Below are positions 48,767 to 59,245 of a stretch of DNA of 64,000 nt, one piece after another. Position numbers and translations under genes: made by a program. Each line of letters begins with the position of its first letter. Position 1 is the stretch's first letter. The DNA comes from Adiantum capillus-veneris. Its lineage: Eukaryota; Streptophyta; Polypodiopsida; Polypodiales; Pteridaceae. The stretch lies in NCBI GenBank assembly GCA_014529385.2, contig CM043966.1, positions 103,801,087-103,865,086 of the forward strand, read 5' to 3'. The notes beneath the pieces are model-generated. The model saw nothing but the letters and a program-made list of their open reading frames with translations. It ran no database searches and was not told the DNA's origin.

Positions 48767-50376
48767 GGAGTGACCATGATAGGTTTTATATGGGGGTTTG
48801 GTTCCAAGCTCCACCATCTGTCCAAGCTAACACTATTGAAACAGAGATAGAAGCAAAGGTCCACCACTTGTCCAAGCTAGGCTCCATTGAAACATGGAGA
48901 GAAGGATGCTCCACCATTTGTCCAAGATAGGCTCCATTGAAACATGACGAGAAGCAAGCTGCACCATGTCTCCAAGATGCTAGGCTCCATCGAAAAACAT
49001 TAAACCCATGATATGTCGTAGATGAGGGGTTTTTATTCAAGGTCCAACACTTGTCCAAGCTATTATTGGTAGTAGCCTGAGTGGTTTGGTCTCAAGATTC
49101 ACCACTTTTCCACTCTATGTCATTATATTAAGAATATGTGGGTGTTAAGGTCCAGCACTTGTACAACCTATAAGGCTACATCTTAAAGGTTATTCTTTCT
49201 TACCACTTGGAGTGACCATGATAGGTTTTATATGGGGGTTTGATTTCAAGTTCCACCACATGTCCAAGCTAACTCTATTGAATTATAGAGAGAAGCAAAG
49301 GTCCACCACTTGTCTAAGCTAGGCTCTATTGAAACATGGAGAGAAGGATGCTCCATCATTTCTCGAAGCGAACTCTATTGAAACATGGGGGGTTTACGTT
49401 CAAGGTCCACCACTTGTCCAGGATATTACCGCTAGTAGCATGAGTAGTTTTGTCTCAAGATTCACCACTTTATCACTCTATGTCATTATATTAGGGATAT
49501 TTGGGTGTTAAGGTCCACCACTTGTCCAACCTATAAGGCTATATCTTGAAGGTAATTCTTTCTCACGACTTGGAGTGACCATGATAGGTTTTATATGGGG
49601 GTTTGGTTCCAAGCTCCACCATCTGTCCAAGCTAACACTATTGAAACAGAGATAGAAGCAAAGGTCCACCACTTGTCCAAGCTAGGCTCCATTGAAACAT
49701 GGAGCGAAGGATGCTCCACCATTTGTCCAAGATAGGCTCCATTGAAACATGACGAGAAGCAAGCTGCACCATGTCTCCAAGATGCTAGGCTCCATCGAAA
49801 AACATTAAACCCATGATATGTCGTAGATGAGGGGTTTTTATTCAAGGTCCAACACTTGTCCAAGCTATTATTGGTAGTAGCCTGAGTGGTTTGGTCTCAA
49901 GATTCACCACTTTTCCACTCTATGTCATTATATTAAGAATATGTGGGTGTTAAGGTCCAGCACTTGTACAACCTATAAGGCTACATCTTAAAGGTTATTC
50001 TTTCTTACCACTTGGAGTGACCATGATAGGTTTTATATGGGGGTTTGATTTCAAGTTCCACCACTTGTCCAAGCTAACTCTATTGAATTATAGAGAGAAG
50101 CAAAGGTCCACCACTTGTCTAAGCTAGGCTCTATTGAAACATGGAGAGAAGGATGCTCCATCATTTCTCGAAGCGAACTCTATTGAAACATGGGGGGTTT
50201 ACGTTCAAGGTCCACCACTTGTCCAGGATATTACCGCTAGTAGCATGAGTAGTTTTGTCTCAAGATTCACCACTTTATCACTCTATGTCATTATATTAGG
50301 GATATTTGGGTGTTAAGGTCCACCACTTGTCCACCCTATAAGGCTATATCTTGAAGGTAATTCTTTCTCACGACTT
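48767..50376. repeat. Two nearly identical 805-bp higher-order repeat copies
   Basis: Copy 1 (about 48767-49571) and copy 2 (about 49572-50376) differ by only a few bases; the repeat-derived ORFs at 48786/49591 and 49329/50134 translate identically. Looser 805-bp spacing recurs at 52873/53678 and 53416/54221. Confidence 0.85.
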
Positions 50377-52020
50377 GGAGTGACCATGATAGGTTTTACA
50401 TTGGGGTTTGGTTACAAGGTCCACCACTTGTCCAAGCTAACTCTATTGAAACATAGAGAGAAGCAAAGGTCCACCACTTGTGCAAGCTAGGGTCCATTGA
50501 AACATGGAGAGAAGGATGCTCCAACATTTGTCCAAGATAGGCTCCATTGAAACATGAAGAGAAGCAAGGTGCACCATGTCTCCAAGATGCTAGGCTCCAT
50601 CTAAATACCTTAAACCCACGATATTTCGTAGATGGGGGGTTTACATTCAAGGTCCACCACTTGTCCAACCTATTATCGCTAGTAGCATGAGTAGTTTGCT
50701 CTCAAGATTCACCACTTTTCCACTCTATGTCATTATATTAAGAATATCTGGGTGTTAAGGTCCACCACTTGTCCAACCTATAAGGATATATCATTAAGGT
50801 TACTCTTTCTCACCACTTGGAGTGAACATGAAACGTTTTACATGGGGGTTTGGTTCCAAGGTCCACCACTTGTCCAAGCTAACTCTATTGAAACCTAGAG
50901 AGAAACAAAGGTCCACTATTTGTCCAAGCTAGGCTCCATTGAAAGATGGAGAGAACGATGTTCCACCATTTGTCGAAGCTAAGTCTATTGAAACATGGGG
51001 GGTTTACGTTCAAGTTCCACCACTTGTCCAAGCTATTATCGCTAGTAGCATGAGTGGTTTTGTCTCAAGATTCACCACTTTTCCACTCTATGTCATTATA
51101 TTAAGAATATTTGGGTGTTAAGGTCCACCACTTGTCCAACCTATAAGGCTATATCTTAAAGGTTATACTTTCTCACCACTTGGAGTGACCATGATAGCTT
51201 TTACATGGGGGTTTGAGTTCCAAGGTCCACCACTTGTCCAAGCAAACTCTATTAAATCATAGAGAGAAGCAAAGGTCTACCACTTGTCCAAGCTAGGGTC
51301 CATTGAAACATGGAGAGAAGGATGCTCCACCATTTGTCCAAGATAGTCTCCATGAAAAAATGAAGAGACGCAAGCTGCACCATGTCTCCAAGATGCTAGG
51401 CTTCATCGAAATACCTTAAACCCAAGATATTTTGTACATGGGGGGTTTACATTGAAGGGCCGATACTTATCCAAGCTATTATCGCTAGTAGCATGAGTGG
51501 CTTTGTCTCAAGATTCATCACTTTTCCACTCTATGTCATTATATTAAGAATATGTGGGTGTTAAGGTCCACCACTTGTCCAACCTATAAGTCTATATCTT
51601 AAAGGTTATTCTTTCTTACCACTTGGAGTAACCATGATAGGTTTTACATGGGGGTTTGGTTCCAAGCTCCACCACTTGTCCAAGCTAAGCTCCATTGAAA
51701 CATGGAGAGAAGGATGCTCCACCATTTGTCCAAGATAGGCTCCATTGAAACATGACGAGAAGCAAGCTGCACCATGTCTCCAAGATGCTAGGCTCCATCG
51801 AAAAACATTAAACTCACAATATGTCGTAGATGAGGGGTTTACATTCAAGGTCCAACACTTGTCCAAGCTATTATTGGTAGTAGCCTGAGTGGTTTGGTCT
51901 CAAGATTCACCACTTTTCCACTCTATGTCATTATATTAAGAATATGTGGGTGTTAAGGTCCACCACTTGTCCAACCTATAAGGCTACATCTTAAAGGTTA
52001 TTCTTTCTTACCACTTGGAG

Positions 52021-52875
52021 TGACCATGATAGGTTTTACATGGAGGTTTGGTTCCAAGGTCCACCACTTGTCCAAGCTAACTCTATTGAAACATAGAGAG
52101 AAACAAAGGTCCACCACTTGTCCATGCTAGGATCCATTGAAACATGGAGAGAAGGATGGTCCACCATTTGTTCAAGATAGGCTCCATTGAAACGTGACGA
52201 GAAGCAAGCTGCATCAGGTCTCCAAGATGCTAGGCTCCATCAACATACATTAAACCCACGATATTTCGTAGATGAGGGGTTTACATTCAAGGTCCACCAC
52301 TTGTCCAAGCTATTATTGCTAGTAGCCTGAGTGGTTTGGTCTCAAGATTCACCACTTTTATTAAGAATATGTGGGTGCTAAGGTCCACCACTTGTCCAAC
52401 CTATAAGGCTACATCTTAAAGGTTATATTCTTTCTTACCACCTGGAGTGACCATGATAGGTTTTACATGGAGGTTTGGTTCCAAGGTCCACCACTTGTCC
52501 AAGCTAACTCTATTGAAACATAGAGAGAAACAAAGGTCCACCACTTGTCCATGCTAGGATCCATTGAAACGTGGAGAGAAGGATGGTCCACCATTTGTTC
52601 AAGATAGGCTCCATTGAAACATGACGAGAAGCAAGCTGCATCAGGTCTCCAAGATGCTAGGCTCCATCGACATACATTAAACCCACGATATTTCGTAGAT
52701 GAGGGGTTTACATTCAAGGTCCACCACTTGTGCAAGCTATTATTGCTAGTAGCCTGAGTGGTTTGGTCTCAAGATTCACCACTTTTATTAAGAATATGTG
52801 GGTGCTAAGGTCCACCACTTGTCCAACCTATAAGGCTACATCTTAAAGGTTATATTCTTTCTTACCACTTGGAGT
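52021..52875. repeat. 427-bp tandem duplication inside the array
   Basis: The phrase TGACCATGATAGGTTTTACA starts at 52021, 52448 and 52875. The first two copies share unusual variants (TTCATGCT-type change to CCATGCTAGG, GCATCAGGTCTCC), pointing to a recent local duplication. Confidence 0.75.
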
Positions 52876-55089
52876 GACCATGATAGGTTTTACATGGGGG
52901 TTTGGTTCCAAGGTCCACCACTTGTCCAAGCTAACTCTATTGAAACATAGAGAGAAACAAAGGTCCACCACTTGTCCAAGCTAGGGTCCATTGAAACATG
53001 GAGAGAAAGATGCTCCACCATTTTTCCAAGATAGGCTCCATTGAAACATGACGAGAAGAAAGCTGCACCATGTCTCCAAGATGCTACGCTCTATCGAAAT
53101 ACATTAAACCCACGATATTTCGTAGATGAGGGGTTTACATTCAAGGTCCACCACTTGTGTAAGCTATTATTGCTAGTAGCCTGAGTGGTTTGGTCTCAAG
53201 ATTCACCACATTAATTAAGAATATTTGGGTGTTAAGGGCCACCACTTGTCCAACCTATAAGGCTACATCTTAAAGGTTATTCTTTCTTCCCACTTGGAGT
53301 GACCATGATAGGTTTTACTTGGCCGTTTGGTTCCAAGTTCCACCACTTGTCCAAGCTAACTCTATTAAAACATAGAGAGAAACAAAGGTCGACCACTTGT
53401 CCAAGCTAGGCTCCATTGAAACATGGCGAGAACGATGCTCCACCATTTGTCGAAGCTAAGTCTATTGAAACATGGGGGGTTTATGTTCAAGGTCCACCAC
53501 TTGTCCAAGCTATTATCGATAGTAGCATGAGTGGTTTTATCTCAAGATTCACCACTTTTTCACTCTATGTCATTATATTAAGAATATCTGGGTATTAAGG
53601 TCCACCACTTGTCCAACCTATAAGGCTATATCTTAAAGGTTATTCTCTCTTACCACTTGGAGTGACCATGATAGGTTTTACATGGGGATTTGGTTCCAAG
53701 GTCCACCACTTCTCCAAGCTAACTCTATTGAAACAGAGAGAGAAGCAAACGTCCACCACTCGTCCAAGCTAGGGTCCATTGAAACATGGAGAGAAGGATG
53801 CTCCACCATTTTTCCAAGATAGGCTCCATTGAAACATGACGAGAAGCAAGCTGCACCATGTCTCCAAGATGATAGGCTCCATCGAAAAACATTAAACCCA
53901 CGATATGTCGTAGATGAGGGGTTTACATTTAAGGTCCAACACTTGTCCAAGCTATTATTGGTAGTAGCCTGAGTGGTTTGGTCTCAAGATTCACCACTTT
54001 TCCACTCTATGCCATTATATTAAGAATATCTGGGTGTTACGGTCCACCACTTGTCCAGCCTATAAGGATATATCATTAAGGTTATTCTTTCTCACCACTT
54101 GGAGTGACCATGATAGGTTTTACATGGGGGTTTGGTTTCAAGGTCCACCACTTGTCCAAGCTAACTCTATTGAAACATAGAGAGAAACAAACGTCCACCG
54201 CTTGTCCAAGCTAGGCTCCATTGAAACATGGAGAGAACGATGCTCCACCATTTGTCGAAGCTAAGGCTATTGAAACATGGGGGGTTTACGTTCAAGGTCC
54301 ACCACTTGTCCAAGCTATTATCGCTAGTAGCATGAGTGGTTTTGTCTCAAGATTCACCACTTTTTCACTCTATGTCATTATATTAAGAATATTTGGGTGT
54401 TAAGGTCCACCACTTGTCCAACCTATAAGGCTATATCTTAAAGGTTATTCTTTCTCACCACTAGGAGTGACCATGATAGGTTTTACATGGGGGTTTGGTT
54501 CCAAGGTCCACCACTTGAATCATAGAGAGAAGCAAAGGTCCACCACTTGTCCAAGCTAGGCTCCATTGAAACATGGAGAGAAGGATGCTCCACCATTTGT
54601 CCAAGATAGGCTCCATTGAAACATGAAGAGAAGCAAGCTGCACCATGTCTCCAAGATACTAGGCTCCATCAAAATACCTTAAACCCACGATATTTCGTAG
54701 ATGGAGGGATTACTTTCAAGGTCCACCAATTGTCCAAGCTATTATCACTAGTAGCATGGTTTGGTCTCAAGATTCACCAGTTTTCCACTCTATGTCATTA
54801 CATTAAGAATATCTTGGTGTTAAGGTCCACCACTTGTCCAACCTATAAGGCTATATCTTAAATGATATTTTTTCTCACCACTTGGAATGTGCATGATATG
54901 TTTTACATGGGGTTTTGCTCCAAGGTCCACTACTTGTCCAAGCTAGAGCTATTACATATATATTATACATACAATATTCAACTAGATTCCCTACCTATCA
55001 TGTCTAGTAGCATGGATGCTGTAGCTTTAAGGTCCACCACTTGTCCAACCTATACTCTCTTATGTAAGAGAGATCTCGCTATAAATTCA

Positions 55090-55330
55090 AAACCTTCCCG
55101 CCTAAATTTAAAATTCAAAATCTGATTGCCTAAATTTAAAATATCCCTCCCAAATTTTAAATATCCCGCCTAAATTTTAAAATATCCCGCCCAAATTTTA
55201 AAATTCAAACTTTTTTATAAGAATTTAAATTTTACCACTTAAATTTAAAATATTCCACGCGAAATTGATTTTAAAGTCAAGTTTACCACAAAAAGATATC
55301 ATTATACCACCTAAATTCAAATATGCAAAC
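55090..55330. repeat. AT-rich repeat with CCCGCC boxes
   Basis: Alternation of CCCGCC (or CCTCCC) with AAATTTTAAAAT, about five times in 150 bases, then A/T-rich sequence with AAATTCAAA phrases. The boxes resemble E2F sites (TTTSSCGC-type). No gene is seen. Confidence 0.55.
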
Positions 55331-56078
55331 CTCAAATCATTATATTGTACATAAATTCAAACAAATTCAAATAAACAAGCCTAAACTGATATTAGTTTGC
55401 ATAGATATGAATTTATCACACCTAAATTATGTCACCATGTTAGAGAGAGTGGTTAGAGAATTTGAACAAGGTCCACCACTTGTCCAACCTAGATACCAAG
55501 AAGGATTGAGTGTACAAGGTATTGTTTGGAGGTCCTTATAGTCCACTGGTCTCAAGGTCCACCACTTGTGGTAAGGGTCCCAAAAAAGTGTATATATTCA
55601 TCCAAAGAAATACACGTATTTTTGGTCTACATGTCCTAGTTTCAACCATTTATGTCCATTAGGTGTATCATTAAACAACACTACTATTTTTGAGAAACAG
55701 AAGTTACAATCATATCTACAAATGGATTAGAGGAAAATCAGCTCAGCATACATCCAGAACTCGCTACAAGAATCGACTTTAACAGATCACGCAAGTAAGT
55801 CTTCCATTCAAGTTTACTAGTATTACAATGTGTTAGTTATTTGTGATATTTATGTATGTATATATACTATGTGTGCATATCGTAATTAAGTGTAATTGTG
55901 TATCTGCATTATGTATGAGTATTACAATGAAATAACACAAATATACATACATACACATAGATAACACAGACGCACACATACATGAGCATGTATTTTCAAG
56001 AGAGAGATAGCAAGATACAGAGATAGATAGAGAGAGAGAGAGAGAAATACTTGTTTTCTAGAGAGAGGAGAGAGAGAA
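55331..56078. other. No recognisable gene
   Basis: AT-rich sequence with two isolated array motifs near 55470 and 55555 and TATGTATGT-type simple sequence near 55850-55980. Confidence 0.5.
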
Positions 56079-56340
56079 AGATAACAGATTTCATTGTGTT
56101 TATGTATGTGGAAGAGACGAAGATGATGTATGGAAATATGTGCACGTATTTTCAAGAGAGAGACAATAAGATAACAGATTTCACTGTGGTTATGTATGTG
56201 GAAGTGAGGAAGACGATGTGTGGGAATATGTGCATGTATTTTCAAGAGAGAGACATCAAGATAACAGATTTCACTGTGGTTATGTATGTGGAAGAGAGGA
56301 AGACGATGTGTAGGAATATGTGTATGTGTGAGGGGATATT
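56079..56340 (+). repeat. 90-bp tandem repeat, three copies
   Basis: AGATAACAGATTTCA starts at 56079, 56169 and 56259. Because 90 is a multiple of three, a plus-strand frame stays open across it, giving three 30-residue repeats (KITDF-VVMYVEE-KTM-GNM). No start context, domain or splice evidence supports expression. Confidence 0.85.
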
Positions 56341-56930
56341 TTTAAACTACGTATCTCTCTCTTTTGACGAGAGAGTGTGTGTGCAAGAAGAGTTTCAGAG
56401 AACCATCTTCTCTATATGGAGAAAGACAGAGAGTGAGAGAGAGAGAGACAAATACCTGTTTTTTCTCTATTCGTGAGGTGTGCAATGTCTCCTGAGAAGA
56501 AGCTATGCCCGATCCTGCCCTTCTGGAAAGCGTTGCGTACGCTGCTGTTTCTTTATCTTGTGCGCGAACTTTCAATCCTGTGCGCTCCACCTATGTGTTG
56601 TGTATGATGCCCGGCTTGCTCCTCTACGTGCGCGTATACTCCAACTGTGTGCAATCCGTGTGCGCTTTCTGTGTGTTTGCTGCTCGCCTGCTTTCTCTGT
56701 GTGCGTTGCTCGTGCGCTCTCTCTGTGTCTAATCTTGATAGGGTTTATTAGAATGCCACGTATGCTACAAGTCCATGTTTTATCATAGGATTAAAAAAAA
56801 CAAAAGCAATATAAAACATTAACCAATTCACATAGCCAAAATTAAAGAGATCATGGTTGAAAATATGCAAAACATGCGTAACTCTATACTATGAATTCAC
56901 TTTTAAAAAAGAAAATCTTTGGGCGCTGCC

Positions 56931-57095
56931 CCGGACCCCGCCCGGAACAATATCCCAAAATCAGCCTCCCAAGCCTCTCCATCGAGAGCGCTATATTCCA
57001 CATCCCCATCAAGAGCGCTACCCCCAAACCTCACGTGGAAGCGCTGCCTTGTCACCCCATTGTGGCATTGCCCTAAGACCCCGCATCTGGAGTGC
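56931..57095. repeat. GC-rich island, dispersed-repeat-like
   Basis: Starts GGGCGCTGCCCCGGACCCCG and contains repeated GAGCGCTA/GAAGCGCT phrases in otherwise AT-rich DNA. GGGCGCTGCCCC-type strings are common in dispersed plant repeats. I cannot assign a family. Confidence 0.45.
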
Positions 57096-57129
57096 TAAAT
57101 GGGAACATTCTTCATTAGTGAAATTTTGA

Positions 57130-57660
57130 ACATAAATTATATTTAGCATATACTTAAATATAATACAAATATTAACATATTAACTATACTACTAATTTAC
57201 TATAGCAGTTCTAAATTATGTCCCATACTGTATTTAAGGTGCCAAAGGTTTGGCCTTATAGTCCTAGATTTAGCCAAGTGGTCAACACATATAGGACCAA
57301 GTGCACACTGTGCCACAAAGCTTGGCCACCACTTCACTTGCCAAAGTTTAGGCCACATGGTCAATCCTAAGTTTCCAATGTTCTTATTATGTCACCTTTT
57401 GCCTCTTGGAAAACCTAGGCTTGTTTTCACATACTCAGGCACTTCAAGCCATAATAAATTTTCATTACTCTTCAGCAACCCTTTTGTTCAAGTCTTTGAA
57501 AAAACGTTGCTTAAGGCCACCCTAAACCATTTTCATTTAGGGGTGTCAAAAACTAGCTTTTTGGCAATTCGAGAAGAAAATGGTCAAAGTTTTATACTTA
57601 GTTTTAACCACTTGACCAATTCAAATATTGGAAAGCAAGGTCTTGTAATACTTTTCTTTG
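57130..57660. other. No recognisable gene
   Basis: A 117-codon plus-strand frame (57357-57710) has no domain signature and runs into the array. Weak repeats of 'TTTGGCC/AAGTTTAGGCC' occur near 57250-57360. Confidence 0.5.
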
Positions 57661-57664
57661 GACA

Positions 57665-59160
57665 TCACACATTAAAACTAGGTCCCTCACTTGTCCAAGC
57701 TATGCTCTAATACAATAAAGGGCTTTTGGTTTCAAGATGCACCACTTTCCCAACCTTGATTCCATTAAAGAAGCTAGCTCTACTTAGACATTTAATAGCA
57801 AGGTCCTGTAGCAGTTCACATTGAACATTTTCCATGGCAGCTAGGTCCACCACTTATCTAAGCTATGCTCTAATACAGTAAGGGGGTTTTGGTTTCAAGA
57901 TCCACCACTTGTCCAAACTTGATTTGGGAAGCAAGGTCCTATAATAGTTTTCTTTGGACATTCACCATTACAACTAAGTCCACAACTTCTCCAAGCTATG
58001 TTCTAATACACTAAGGATGTTTTGGTTTGAAGGAGAACCACTTGTTCGACTTTGTTTTTGGAAGTAAGGTCTTTACATAGTTCACCTTGGACCTTGGACA
58101 TTGGATACTACAACTAAGCCCACCACTTGTCCAAGCTATCCTCTATATATAGCCAAAGGGTTTGGGTTTCAAGATTCACCACTTTTCCAACCTTTCTTCC
58201 ATTAAAGAAAGGAGGGGAATTATAACTAGGTCCACCAATTGTCCAAGATATGCTATGATATAGAAAGGGTATTTTGGTTTCAATAATCCACCACGTGTTC
58301 AACCTTGCAAGACTCAAGGGATACTTGGACATTGGAAAGCATAGTCCTATAGTAGTTGATAGGTGGCAGTGGGTATAACAACTAGGTCCAACCTATGCTC
58401 TCATATAGCAAAGAGGCTTTGGTTTCAAGGTCCACCACTTGTCCAACCTTGCTTCCATTAAAGAAATGAGGGGCTACGTAAACATTGGCAAGCAAGGTAG
58501 AAAGGTCCTAAGGTATTTCACCTTGGATATTGGGCATTATAACTAGGTCCACCACTTGTCCAAGCTATGCTCTGATATAGAAAGGGGATTTTTGTTTCAA
58601 GGTCCACCACGTGTTCAACCTTGCAAGACTCAAGGGATACTTGGACATTGGAAAGCATAGTCCTATAGTAGTTGATAGGTGGCAGTGGGTATTACAACTA
58701 GGTCCAACCTATGCTCTCATATAGCAAAGAGGCTTTAGTTTCAAGGTCCACCACTTGTCCAACCTTGCTTCCATTAAAGAAATGAGGGGCTATGTAAACA
58801 TTGGCAAGCAAGGTAGCAAGGTCCTAAGGTGTTTCACCTTGGATATTGGGCATTATAACTAGGTCCACCACTTGTCCAAGCTATGCTCTGATATAGAAAG
58901 GGGATTTTCGTTTCAAGGTCCACCACGTGTTCAACCTTGAAAGCCTCAAGGGATACTTGGAAATTGGAAAGCATAGTCCTATAGTAGTTGATAGGTGGCA
59001 GTGGGTATTACAACCAGGTCCACCACTTGTCCAACCTATGCTCTAATATAGCAAGGATGCTTTGGTTATAAGATCCACCATAATTTGCAACCTTGCTTCC
59101 ATTAATATAGCAAGGAGGATTTGGTCTCAAGGTTCACCACTTGTCCAACCTATGCAAACC
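57665..59160 (+). repeat. Right-arm motif array, distal subfamily (316-bp units)
   Basis: Motif copies in plus orientation with a different filler (GCTATGCTCTAATA, ATTAAAGAAA, TTGGACATTGG). From about 58240 a 316-bp unit repeats: ATACTTGGA starts at 58321, 58637 and 58953. It ends about 90 bases before the transposase-like gene. Confidence 0.88.
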
Positions 59161-59245
59161 TTTTCCATGTTGTAGCATGATTTTTTGTTTGAAGAGTATT
59201 TTTCTATAACTATGGATTTAACAATGTAATCTTTTTCACTTATAG

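Larger units (their letters stand above)
42380..54960 (+). repeat. Right-arm motif array, main part (about 12.5 kb)
   Basis: Tandem repeats built on AAGGTCCACCACTTGTCCAA, now in the plus orientation. The smallest unit is about 67 bases: motif, CTAGG, hairpin CTCCATTGAAACATGGAG, AGAAGGATG. These combine into blocks of about 430-440 bases and into an 805-base higher-order unit that is nearly identical in successive copies. About 30 ORFs of 60-90 codons in this interval are translations of the repeat and are not genes. Confidence 0.95.

Noticed and set aside
42606-54646. Many ORFs of 60-90 codons (for example 43438-43710, 48786-49058, 50396-50668) with a shared 'LDKWWT..FRWSLASWRHG' sequence
   Set aside because: They are translations of the tandem motif array, recur with the repeat period on either strand, and have no start context or domain.
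42380-54960. CRISPR-like pattern of short repeats with spacers
   Set aside because: Spacers are themselves repeated and related, units vary in length, and the setting is a plant nuclear genome with no cas genes.
56480-56788. 102-codon Cys-rich plus-strand ORF
   Set aside because: Overlaps a second frame of similar length, has no recognisable domain and lies between repeats; composition explains it.
37200-59160. Centromeric or other simple satellite DNA
   Set aside because: The array is confined within TIR boundaries, mirrored between arms and interspersed with exons, which a free satellite would not be.
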